A stretch of DNA of 23,848 nt, from positions 1 to 23,848 of the IMG/VR virus record IMGVR_UViG_3300013138_000045; one strand, given 5' to 3'. A model generated the notes under the pieces. That model saw nothing but the letters and a program-made list of their open reading frames with translations. It had not been told where the DNA came from and did no database searches. The position numbers were made by a program, and so were the translations under genes. The DNA comes from a virus. This document shows positions 14,890-21,938 of the stretch, one piece after another; the first letter of the stretch is position 1, and each line of letters starts with the position of its first letter.

Positions 14890-16233
14890 CTAGGTGATCA
14901 CCACGTCATAACCGACGGCGGTGTGCGTCGCGCTTGCGGCTGTACCGAAGGACGAGAGCGCCATGCGGGTCGAGATGACAACCTGCATCTGCTGTTTCTG
15001 GATGTCCTTGTCAGTCTCAACCATGACCTGCCGCTTGGAGCCTACGATCCAGCTCGGGGTATGGACGCGCAGGAGCGTGCCAAGCGTGTTGTCGGCTGCG
15101 GTCTGGTTGACCGTGCCGGTGGAAGCGGCCTTGGCCAGTTCCTCACTGAGCAGATAAGGCGAGCCGTAGACCTTACCCAACTCACCAGTCAGCAACGTGG
15201 CAGCCTGACCGTACTTGTCGATGGTGATGAAGTCTGAAAGCTGCACAGCCTTTATCCAGGTCCAGACATCGGAGATCCATACGTTGTCGCTCGGACGGGT
15301 CGCGTACTTGCCCTGCTTGCTCATGAGCGTACCGAAGTCGGCGATGGCAAGCCCAGAGAGATCAGCTTTGCAGGCGGTGTTCGCGATAAGCCCCTGGTAG
15401 CGCAGGCCGTTGGAATGCAGGAACCGTGAAGCTGTGCCGATGGAGGCCGACACTGAGCCAGTACCGAAGTAGTTGATGTTCGCCGATCCAGTGGTGGTGT
15501 CGCCATTGGCGATGACTGAATCCATGGCGGCGCTCATCGCCATATTCAGGCGGCTCTGCACCAGTGGTGCAACGGCGATGATGGCGTCCTCATCGACCTC
15601 ATAGCTGTAGTCAGTCTCAGCCATGAGCTTACCGCCCGTCAGCGTGATCTTGGAGCTGGTCGGGCTGGACTCAGACGTAGCGGTGGACTCAGTGGAGCCC
15701 AGATATACGGTCGGGTCAGCGGTGACGATGGGCAGATCAAACGGATTGGTTGGCATATCCACTCGCGGGAAGAGCGAATAGATAACGCTCTGCTTCTCCC
15801 ACTCGGAGTACAGCTCGCTTGCCATGCCGGTCGGCACCCACTCGTCACCGGAAGAGCCGGTGGTCGAGGTGAGCGCCTTCACCAGATCGTCAGAGGCTAT
15901 CCGATCAAAGGCGATGCCCTTGCTTGTTGCGAGCCCCTTGAGCATATAACCAGCCATGACTACATCACTGGTTTTCATGCCGTCGTACCTGGTGCCGCAT
16001 TCGATGTGCGCTTTGTAGCCGGTCGTGCGCTCGGCCTCGGCAGCGGCCTTCTCTGCAGCGCTCTCGGCGTTCAACTGACGCAGTTCGGCCATTTCATCGG
16101 TCAGATCCGCAGCCATCTTTTCGAGCTTCTCGATCTGCTCACCGGTCTCAAGTCCTTTTTCCTTGACCTCGGCGGCTACCTCATGAACTAGTTCGAGGAT
16201 TTCCTCAGTCTGTGTTTTTCCTTCGTCTGACAT
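14890..16233 (-). CDS. Major capsid protein, HK97 fold
   Basis: A 447-aa capsid protein with a predicted N-terminal scaffolding (delta) domain: residues 1-75 are a long charged coiled coil (EEILELVHEVAAEVKEKGLE ... AESAAEKAAAEAERT). The body starts around residue 105 and contains HK97-type elements (SSGDEWVPTGMASELYSEWE, MPTNPFDLPIVTADPTVYLG, TDYSYEVDEDAIIAVAPLVQ, MDSVIANGD). The start has AGGAGAAAAGAAA upstream. The preceding gene is its maturation protease, expected to remove the N-terminal domain. The end (ASATHTAVGYDVVIT) is the usual C-terminal strand. Confidence 0.92.
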   Translation of the reverse strand: MSDEGKTQTEEILELVHEVAAEVKEKGLETGEQIEKLEKMAADLTDEMAELRQLNAESAAEKAAAEAERTTGYKAHIECGTRYDGMKTSDVVMAGYMLKGLATSKGIAFDRIASDDLVKALTSTTGSSGDEWVPTGMASELYSEWEKQSVIYSLFPRVDMPTNPFDLPIVTADPTVYLGSTESTATSESSPTSSKITLTGGKLMAETDYSYEVDEDAIIAVAPLVQSRLNMAMSAAMDSVIANGDTTTGSANINYFGTGSVSASIGTASRFLHSNGLRYQGLIANTACKADLSGLAIADFGTLMSKQGKYATRPSDNVWISDVWTWIKAVQLSDFITIDKYGQAATLLTGELGKVYGSPYLLSEELAKAASTGTVNQTAADNTLGTLLRVHTPSWIVGSKRQVMVETDKDIQKQQMQVVISTRMALSSFGTAASATHTAVGYDVVIT

Positions 16234-16244
16234 TTTCTTTTCTC

Positions 16245-16967
16245 CTAGATTGCTGCCCTGAGTTCTCTCAGAGCGTCGATTACGTTGCTTCGATCCTCCT
16301 GCTTCTCTTCCGGGGTGTTGGTGTCGATTAACGCATCGAGCATATCCCTGGCCTCAATTACCTTCTCCCGGTCCTCGCCGCTTAGAGCAGCGGCCTTGAC
16401 CATCGCGGGGGTGAGGTTTTTAAGGCGCGAAAGAGTGCGGGAAAACTTTTCCTCGTTGGTGAGTTCGGGTTCAGATTTGACACCCATCAGCACCGTTGCG
16501 GGATTGGCACCGCGAACGACCGGGGACCATTCAACGATGTCCACGGCATTAAGAAAATTGGTCTGCGATTCCTTATCCCATGTCTCATTGAGGGTATAGT
16601 AGCCGAAGGAAAACTCATCAATCACGCCTTCCTTCATGAGTAGATAAGCCTCTTCGGCAGCCTGTACACCCTTAACGATCTGACCTTTGATGTAGAGTCC
16701 GCCGTAATCCTTGATGGCATCAGGGAGCAAGGGATCGCCGGGAAGCAACTCACGCGCTTCCAGGGTCTTGGCAATCGGCTGCATCCAGTCGTGCATGAAC
16801 ACACCAATTGGCATTTTCTTGGCAAGCGAACCTGAGAATGCTCCAGGCAGGACGATATCGCCGTAGGAGTCCTTAACACCGAATACCGAGACAATGGCTT
16901 CGATCACGCCCTCATCGCCTGTGGCTTTGAACATGGCCGGGATGTTGTGCTTAAAAAGTTTTTCCAT
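16245..16967 (-). CDS. Prohead maturation protease (HK97/U35 family)
   Basis: A 240-aa serine protease that cleaves the scaffold part of capsid subunits and then itself. Family features are VFGVKDSYGDIVLPGAF (residues 28-44), the catalytic His59 in VFMHDW, Ser120 in DEFSFGYY, and E146 in VEWSPVVRGANPAT. The C-terminal ~80 residues are charged helices typical of the delivery/scaffold part. AGGAG lies 7 bases before the ATG, and the gene begins 10 bases after the portal gene. Confidence 0.92.
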   Translation of the reverse strand: MEKLFKHNIPAMFKATGDEGVIEAIVSVFGVKDSYGDIVLPGAFSGSLAKKMPIGVFMHDWMQPIAKTLEARELLPGDPLLPDAIKDYGGLYIKGQIVKGVQAAEEAYLLMKEGVIDEFSFGYYTLNETWDKESQTNFLNAVDIVEWSPVVRGANPATVLMGVKSEPELTNEEKFSRTLSRLKNLTPAMVKAAALSGEDREKVIEARDMLDALIDTNTPEEKQEDRSNVIDALRELRAAI

Positions 16968-16977
16968 CGTTAGACTC

Positions 16978-19755
16978 CTAGTCGATTACTGGTAAAACAG
17001 TGCAGGTGCAGTTGTGTGTTATAATGTTATCTGCCATATACCAATTCAATTTAGTGGAAAGGTTATAGACGTGGCCGCAAAAATCGACCTGCCTAACTTT
17101 GACGATCTTGTCAGCCGTTACCAGTCCGGGGAAAGCCCGCGACAGCTTGCCGAAGAATGGGGCGTCAGTCGCCCTACTATCATTCGCAAACTCTTTGCTG
17201 CCGGCGTCCAGATCAGAGGCCCGGAGGAAGCCAGCGGGGTATTCCTTGCCAGCACTACCGCTGAGTTTCGCAAGGCTCGCGTTGCCGCTGCTCATGAGGC
17301 GCGGCGAGGCGCTCGTGATAGCGTTACCGCCAAACGAAGGCGTGCCGCCACTCGCGAGGCTCGTTGCCTGCATACCAGTCCCGCTGAGAACAAGCTCACC
17401 GCCATGCTGAGACGACGGGGTCTCAGCATCACGCAACAGAAGGCTATTGATATTTACAATGTCGATATTGCCATACATGAACCTTCCATCGCCGTGGAAA
17501 TCTTCGGCGGAGGGTGGCATGGATACGGAAAACACTCCCAACGCCACGGCAGCAGACTCAAACACATTCTCGATAGCGGTTACAGTGTGGTCGAGATATG
17601 GGTCGATGGTCGCCGCTACCCGCTCGGGGTCGGAGCAGTTAATCAGATAGTCGCCCTTGCCGAGATGCTGCGCGGCGACGAATCCCTTATCAGTCAGTAT
17701 CGGATGATTCGGGGTGACGGTAGTTCTCACACCGGAAGAAGTCCTAATCTCTATGACCGGTCCTGAATAAGAGGTACGCTGCGCCTCAAGTAGACCGGGA
17801 GCAATTACCTGCGCCCCTGGGATGTAGCAATTCGGATGCGCTGGCTCAGATGACACGTCAACGCCGGGAAAGTCGTCACCGATATTCACGGTCTGCCCGT
17901 CAGCTTCTTCACATATGCCGGAAGAGCAGGGGCCGGAACCGAATATCCATTCAACCTGAGTCACATCGTTCGAGCGGTAACTCTCAAGTTGCCCATTGCC
18001 CCAGGCATTAGCCGACTCGGTGCGGGCTATCATCTCTGCCCGGTAACTTGATGCATCGGTAAAGACGCCTTGGACGCGTTTTTTCATTTCCTGATAACCT
18101 TCGCCTCCGGAGATGCCGGCGGTTATCTGGTCCTGTAACTTGGTGAGCGTGGTTGATGTAACCTGCTCGGCGAGTTTCTGACCGATCTTCCCTGCGGCTT
18201 CGATAACATAGGTATTCTCGATATCCCAGGCGATTGTGCCACCGACGAGTTGTTCCCCATTCATGGCGCCGGCTACGATGGCCGCTTTAAGCTGATCGTA
18301 AATGGCGGTATGAGTCAGCCCTTGTTCATCCATCTCGTTGAGCAGTTCGGACGCCGTGAGCTTATTCTGAAGGCTCTTGCCTACCAGTTCTGCCAGCCGC
18401 TTGAGAGCCCGCTTCATCTGATCGTCGAACAGTCCCTTCATCGCTGCTGTCATCTCATCGGCTATGGGAGTCAGCAGCCGGTCACGTGCCGCAAACGACT
18501 TCTTGACCCGTATCTTCGCCAGGGTGTCACGCTTGGCTTCCTTGCCGTGCGAGCCGCCACAGCCGCATGACTTCTCAGACTTCGCCGGCGGTACATCGAT
18601 AAAAGCATTGTTATTTCTAACTGGCGGCTCATCACCCCATGCCACTGGCTCCTGACCACGTGACTCACGCACTTCATTAATGGTGGCCAGTCCTACCTCG
18701 ATCTCTTTGACCTCACGCTCGGAGCGTTTATTTTTATCCTCAGCCAGCGCCTCTACTTGAGAGAAGTCGAACTGACAGGTAACGCCGGCGACAGTGCGCG
18801 GCAACACTTCACGGTTCAGGATCGCCGCGAGCTTGTTGCAATCGCTCTTAATGATGCCACCGTAAAACATCTTCAACTGCGCTTCGGAATTGGCATAGTT
18901 GGCATATTCGAACAGACCAACCATCGCCGGGTAACATTCCATCCCTGCAATGATCTCTTCACGTGACAGTTTAGCCTGTGCCAGAAACTCCGCGTCCTTA
19001 GGCGATAGTGCCACCGGATTTAACTTGAGCCCGCCGGTGAGGATCATCGGATTATGGGCGTTCTGATAACCGCCATGCTTCTTTCTAAGCGCCGCTTTCA
19101 ATCGTTTAATGACATCCTTGTTAGGACTGCCATCAGACTCAAGGACATAATCAGGACGGGCAGAGTTTAAAAAGAAGTTCTTGCCGTACTTGCGGATATA
19201 TTCGCCGGTGTCTATCGCCAGAGCCATCGACTCAATAGGGCTCATCCCGTACCAGTCGTTATAGGGATGCTCATACTTGGAATGAACGACCTGTTCACGG
19301 GGGAAGTCTTGTGCCTTGCCATTGACCGTATGAGTGTAGCCGATAGGCACCCTTAGCCCGGGTTTCACTGTCATGCGGTCTGTCCTCATTGGATAGATGC
19401 GACCGATGCGACTGCCGACCAGGGCAAGTTCCCAGTAAGCGTTCCCGGTAAGCGCCATGAACAGTTCCCATGACTCGATGAGATCCGTGAGGCTCATCTC
19501 TTCGTTTGGGTTTTTTAAGATCGGCGGCGTGTCAATCGGCTTACCGTTGCGGGAGAAGAGTAGCGGCACGCTTGACACTGCCTTAGCACGGGCTGAGGCA
19601 CAACGGTAGACCCACACTTCCGAGCCGTAAGTCTGCTCGAAAGCAAGATAATCCTTCGGCCTTTCGGCCCCATAGCCGCCATAACCCATAATGACATCAG
19701 GGCTGGCTTTCATGTCACCAACGGCCAGATATTTGAGGTTCTGCCAGAGGTTCAA
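16978..19755 (-). CDS. Portal-MuF fusion protein containing an intein
   Basis: A 925-aa precursor. Residues 1-390 are an HK97-type portal (KDYLAFEQTYGSEVWVYRCA, LTGNAYWELALVG, EYIRKYGKNFFLNSARPDYV, EFLAQAKLSREEIIAGMECY), through which DNA is packaged. After a SCGCGG linker, residues about 415-642 plus 916-925 are a MuF minor-head domain (SYRAEMIARTESANAWGNGQ, CSSGICEEADGQTV, final HPN|CTCTVLPVID). Residues 643-915 are an intein (see separate entry); splicing would give a 652-aa portal-MuF. The ATG overlaps the terminase stop as ATGA. Portal and MuF are more often separate genes. Because both essential head functions sit in one chain, they depend on splicing if the intein must be removed. Confidence 0.92.
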   Translation of the reverse strand: MNLWQNLKYLAVGDMKASPDVIMGYGGYGAERPKDYLAFEQTYGSEVWVYRCASARAKAVSSVPLLFSRNGKPIDTPPILKNPNEEMSLTDLIESWELFMALTGNAYWELALVGSRIGRIYPMRTDRMTVKPGLRVPIGYTHTVNGKAQDFPREQVVHSKYEHPYNDWYGMSPIESMALAIDTGEYIRKYGKNFFLNSARPDYVLESDGSPNKDVIKRLKAALRKKHGGYQNAHNPMILTGGLKLNPVALSPKDAEFLAQAKLSREEIIAGMECYPAMVGLFEYANYANSEAQLKMFYGGIIKSDCNKLAAILNREVLPRTVAGVTCQFDFSQVEALAEDKNKRSEREVKEIEVGLATINEVRESRGQEPVAWGDEPPVRNNNAFIDVPPAKSEKSCGCGGSHGKEAKRDTLAKIRVKKSFAARDRLLTPIADEMTAAMKGLFDDQMKRALKRLAELVGKSLQNKLTASELLNEMDEQGLTHTAIYDQLKAAIVAGAMNGEQLVGGTIAWDIENTYVIEAAGKIGQKLAEQVTSTTLTKLQDQITAGISGGEGYQEMKKRVQGVFTDASSYRAEMIARTESANAWGNGQLESYRSNDVTQVEWIFGSGPCSSGICEEADGQTVNIGDDFPGVDVSSEPAHPNCYIPGAQVIAPGLLEAQRTSYSGPVIEIRTSSGVRTTVTPNHPILTDKGFVAAQHLGKGDYLINCSDPERVAATIDPYLDHTVTAIENVFESAAVALGVFSVSMPPSAEDFHGDGRFMYGNIDIVNINSLLLRDAETPSSQHGGELVLSGTGMQATSLASGGTPSFGGNAITSASPRLMSSGNASLAKLSGSAGKEYPAGFLRASDLDAGSKEFANDSRATDAPFFGKLSRAFPGLVTADKIVKVRQVDFCGHVYNLSTKLNWYMADNIITHNCTCTVLPVID
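17017..17025 (+). promoter_or_regulatory. Extended -10 promoter for antisense endonuclease, inside intein block G
   Basis: The plus strand reads TGTTATAAT, a perfect TGnTATAAT extended -10. No good -35 exists at 16-18 bases upstream, as is typical for extended -10 promoters. Transcription would begin near 17032, 39 bases before the GTG at 17071. The same bases, read on the other strand, encode the end of the intein (I-I-T-H region). Confidence 0.65.
17056..17062 (+). promoter_or_regulatory. Ribosome-binding site deciding GTG 17071
   Basis: GGAAAGG lies 8 bases before the GTG at 17071, ideal spacing. It is the reverse complement of intein block F codons (around Asn898-Ser900 of the precursor). 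It favours 17071 over the upstream in-frame GTG at 17014, which lies before the proposed promoter. Confidence 0.65.
17071..17766 (+). CDS. Antisense homing endonuclease: HTH plus Vsr/DUF559-like (EDxHD) PD-(D/E)XK nuclease nested in the intein
   Basis: A 231-aa protein encoded entirely inside the intein on the opposite strand. Residues 8-48 are a helix-turn-helix (DDLVSRYQSGESPRQLAEEW, GVSRPTIIRKLFAAGV). Residues 60-102 are a basic Ala/Arg linker. Residues 103-180 are a Vsr-like PD-(D/E)XK nuclease: E106 in SPAENKL, QQKAI, D132 in YNVDIAI, E143 in VEIFGGGWH with W149-H150, then LDSGYSVVEIWV. This is the EDxHD-type arrangement seen in phage homing endonucleases. Start GTG 17071 is chosen by GGAAAGG at 17056-17062 and the extended -10 promoter. 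Its codons are in exact register with the intein's (residue r pairs with precursor residue 896-r). It is the only credible plus-strand gene here. Expected role: cutting intein-free portal-MuF alleles to drive homing. Confidence 0.9.
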   Translation: MAAKIDLPNFDDLVSRYQSGESPRQLAEEWGVSRPTIIRKLFAAGVQIRGPEEASGVFLASTTAEFRKARVAAAHEARRGARDSVTAKRRRAATREARCLHTSPAENKLTAMLRRRGLSITQQKAIDIYNVDIAIHEPSIAVEIFGGGWHGYGKHSQRHGSRLKHILDSGYSVVEIWVDGRRYPLGVGAVNQIVALAEMLRGDESLISQYRMIRGDGSSHTGRSPNLYDRS

Positions 19756-21059
19756 AGTAGGATAATCTCCGGTTCGGTCAGTTCTTCAAGGAATAATTCA
19801 GTGAGCGCCCAGACTAGGGCATCCATACGGTCCGGGCTCTTCTGTCCCGGCGTCCAAGTCGTCATCTGATCCTCAAGTTCAGGGAAGTTGCCGACATGAT
19901 GGATGCGACCCTTTTCGTAAAGGCTTGAGATCGGCTCGGCCCTGGTATGCTTTCCACGTGATGCCCTGACCGCTTTGTAGTTTGCGCTCTCGTCAACGGT
20001 CTCGATGGTATAACCGACCATCTCACCGCCGTTATTGACTTCACCGACGATGCAATCTGCCCGGTGGCGTTCGTATGCGGCTACAGCTTGGCCGGCCCAT
20101 TCTCTTGGCGTGCCTCTCAGCGTCACATCTTCAAGGACGTAGCCGCCACCCTTGCGATCTTTGCCGGCCACGATGATGCCAGTCTCATCGGATTCATCAT
20201 TCGATGTGGCCGCTGGATCAACAGCAACAACGACTCGGGCCAGATCTGGATGGTTCTTGAGGCGACTACTATCGATCTGGGTAAGCGTCCAAAGAGCGCC
20301 TGGAGTATCGGAAAGGATCTCAGCCAGGAGTTCCTGACGGCCTAACCTTGTGCCCTCATACTTGGTGATAATGCGCTCATAAAAGTCGGGAGGCAGGTTG
20401 GCCCGATTGTCGTAGGTTGTGCCTGTCGTCAAGTGACAGCCGGAGTCTTTTTGCAACTCGCGGATAAGCTTCGTGGGCCTTGGCGTCGTGGTGATTACGG
20501 CCTGTGGATTGTCTCCGAGCCTAAGACCGAACTGCGCCATGTCCCACGTGGCTTGTTCGTGTTTCCAAGCGCACAATTCGTCTGCCCAGAGCTTGCCGCA
20601 CTGTGGTCCGCGCAACTGATCCGGGTCCTCAGCCGAAAAGGTAGTGGCGATGACACCGTTGGGCCAAGTGAGCCTGCGTTTAGAAGGTTCATAAAGGGGC
20701 TTAAACCATGGCGGCGATACTGCCAAGATGCCTGACTCGCCCTCGATCATTGTGTCACGTGCATCAGCCGCTGTCTCTGCGATCAGATGGATGCGATTGG
20801 TTGCCGCGCTCTCAGCCCAGAACCTGACTGCCTCAGCCCCAAGCCTCGTCTTGCCAAATCCGCGACCTGCCCTGATCAGCCAGTAGACCCAGTTGCCGAG
20901 TGGCAGTAGTTGTCCATCCCTTGCCCAGAAACTCCAATCGTATTCGAGGGCCAGCGCTTCTTCGTTAGTCAGCGTCCCCAGTATCGCTTTGAGTTCGTTC
21001 TCGCTTAAGTCTCCCAGCGAGTCGCTGCTGAATCTTTCTTTTTGCGTCGGCAGCGTCAA
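19752..21059 (-). CDS. terL: Terminase large subunit
   Basis: The DNA-packaging motor ATPase/nuclease (Terminase_6-like). From TTG 21059 (435 aa) the Walker A is RAGRGFGKT (about 63-71), Walker B LWADEL (about 157-162), motif III ITTTPRPT. The nuclease begins VVVAVDPAATS (D281), with GEVNNGGEM and SPDRMDALVWAL (D410, D413) completing the metal-binding acids. TTG 21059 is chosen for AGAGGA five bases upstream. An ATG at 21149 would add 30 Pro/Ala-rich residues and overlap the small subunit by 185 bases; no other start lies before the conserved LEYDWSFWARDGQ. The end overlaps the portal start by 4 bases. Confidence 0.92.
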   Translation of the reverse strand: MTLPTQKERFSSDSLGDLSENELKAILGTLTNEEALALEYDWSFWARDGQLLPLGNWVYWLIRAGRGFGKTRLGAEAVRFWAESAATNRIHLIAETAADARDTMIEGESGILAVSPPWFKPLYEPSKRRLTWPNGVIATTFSAEDPDQLRGPQCGKLWADELCAWKHEQATWDMAQFGLRLGDNPQAVITTTPRPTKLIRELQKDSGCHLTTGTTYDNRANLPPDFYERIITKYEGTRLGRQELLAEILSDTPGALWTLTQIDSSRLKNHPDLARVVVAVDPAATSNDESDETGIIVAGKDRKGGGYVLEDVTLRGTPREWAGQAVAAYERHRADCIVGEVNNGGEMVGYTIETVDESANYKAVRASRGKHTRAEPISSLYEKGRIHHVGNFPELEDQMTTWTPGQKSPDRMDALVWALTELFLEELTEPEIILL

Positions 21060-21453
21060 TGTGTTCCTCTCGGCTGGTCGATTCGCCGGACTCCAGGCGG
21101 AATTTATCGAGGGTGGTCCCGGCGGCAATGGCAAGGTTGCGGCGTTCATTCGCGTCAGTTTGCCCTTCCATCAACCTGAGGGAATGCTGGGTTTCTTCAA
21201 GAAACATCTCGCGGACAATCTCACGCTTGGCTGCCAGCTGGGCAAGTCTAACCGAGGTTGCCTTCTTGGTCTGCTCGTTGCCCTTGCTGGTCTTACCGTA
21301 ATCTCGGAGCCAATGGCTGAGGGTTCCTTTCGGGATACCCGTCTTTCTTGAAGCCGCAGAGGGACCCAGTTGCGCCGTTATCTCAGCCGCTTCTTCCTTT
21401 TCGGCTTCCGTGTATTTGGGGGGTCTACCCGCGGATTTTTGGGGTCTGCTCAT
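20965..21453 (-). CDS. terS: Terminase small subunit
   Basis: A 162-aa protein with an N-terminal DNA-binding HTH (residues 14-55: YTEAEKEEAAEITAQLGPSA, ASRKTGIPKGTLSHWL), followed by a helical oligomerisation part (LAAKREIVREMFLEETQHSL ...) and a charged C terminus (RLAGRLKRERTQSDTGDAD). It recognises the packaging site on phage DNA and regulates the large subunit encoded downstream. The ATG at 21453 follows the U-tract of a terminator and has no clear ribosome-binding site, so initiation may be tied to leader structure. Confidence 0.8.
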   Translation of the reverse strand: MSRPQKSAGRPPKYTEAEKEEAAEITAQLGPSAASRKTGIPKGTLSHWLRDYGKTSKGNEQTKKATSVRLAQLAAKREIVREMFLEETQHSLRLMEGQTDANERRNLAIAAGTTLDKFRLESGESTSREEHIDAADAKRKIQQRLAGRLKRERTQSDTGDAD

Positions 21454-21458
21454 GGCAT

Positions 21459-21481
21459 AAAAAAACCGCCAAGGATGGCGG
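21459..21481 (-). terminator. Intrinsic terminator directly before terminase small subunit
   Basis: Minus strand CCGCC-ATCCTT-GGCGG followed by seven T (complement of A at 21459-21465). It lies about 35-40 bases downstream of the expected start of the promoter at 21523-21552 and 6 bases before the terS ATG, so it can act as a leader attenuator as well as ending the upstream operon. Confidence 0.8.
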
Positions 21482-21522
21482 CGGAATTGGCTCTGGGCGC
21501 GGCGTGCCCACAGAATGATTGC

Positions 21523-21552
21523 ATTTTAGTTGAGTTGGATGTGCTTTGTCAA
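21523..21552 (-). promoter_or_regulatory. Sigma70-type promoter for packaging/late genes
   Basis: Minus strand has TTGACA (21552-21547) and TAAAAT (21528-21523) with an 18-base spacer, a near-consensus pair. The -35 overlaps the stop codon of the upstream gene. Transcription would start near 21516 and meet the terminator at 21481-21459 before terS, a layout like lambda pR'-tR'. Confidence 0.7.
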
Positions 21553-21938
21553 GCAATTTTTATTCCGTGGATCTGCTGCTCCTGGCGCTGGTCGAGCCAA
21601 GCGTCCGTTCCCGTGTTCAGCGACCGCACGGTATTCTCGATGTGGATGAGCCGAGCCACCGCCATCTTGTCGCCACGTGAGCCACTGCTATGGCCTGATG
21701 ATCTACCCTCGTCCATCTTGGGCCAGCCATCAACTCCCACCGCCTCCAGTGCATCCATGTTCGCTTCAAGGTCTCGGAGTAACGGCCGGTTGCGATGTTG
21801 CTCAAATTGTTTTAGCCGTATTTCCAGTCGATCAATGTGTTCGTTGCTTTCTTTGAGTTCACGCCGCAGGCGTGCCACAATCACTTCCTGTGAGGTTCCT
21901 TGGTAGGACTCACCTTTGCGCGTCTTGATTGAAGTCAC
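21549..21938 (-). CDS. Hypothetical coiled-coil protein, 129 aa
   Basis: Start GTG 21938 overlaps the previous stop (GTGA) and has AGGAGG eight bases upstream; longer upstream frames would overlap the HTH gene. Residues about 18-50 form a strong heptad coiled coil (IVARLRRELKESNEHIDRLE, IRLKQFEQH), followed by a Gly/Ser-rich segment and an acidic helix (KMAVARLIHIENTVRSLN). No family is recognised. It is the last gene before the late promoter, a place where late regulators or antiterminators are sometimes encoded, but nothing in the sequence proves that. Confidence 0.65.
   Translation of the reverse strand: MTSIKTRKGESYQGTSQEVIVARLRRELKESNEHIDRLEIRLKQFEQHRNRPLLRDLEANMDALEAVGVDGWPKMDEGRSSGHSSGSRGDKMAVARLIHIENTVRSLNTGTDAWLDQRQEQQIHGIKIA

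Larger units (their letters stand above)
17011..17829 (-). mobile_element. Class 1 intein (Hint domain) in the MuF HPN|C motif, without sense-strand endonuclease
   Basis: Covers precursor residues 643-915 (273 aa). Splicing residues are all present: Cys1 (block A, CYIPGAQVIAPG), TxxH at intein positions 39-42 (block B, TVTPNHPILT), block F at about 248-259 (VDFCGHVYNLST), block G ending NWYMADNIITHN with penultimate His and terminal Asn, and +1 Cys (C916). The exteins rejoin as HPN-CTCTV, the conserved MuF motif. No LAGLIDADG or sense-strand HNH is seen; the middle (about intein 125-225) is Ser/Gly/Ala-rich and low in complexity. The opposite strand codes for a nuclease in exactly this region. 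The DNA includes that gene's promoter and ribosome-binding site. Confidence 0.92.

Noticed and set aside
17014-17070. Upstream GTG at 17014 as the nuclease start
   Set aside because: It lies before the proposed -10 element, would add 19 residues with no domain, and has a poorer ribosome-binding site than GTG 17071.
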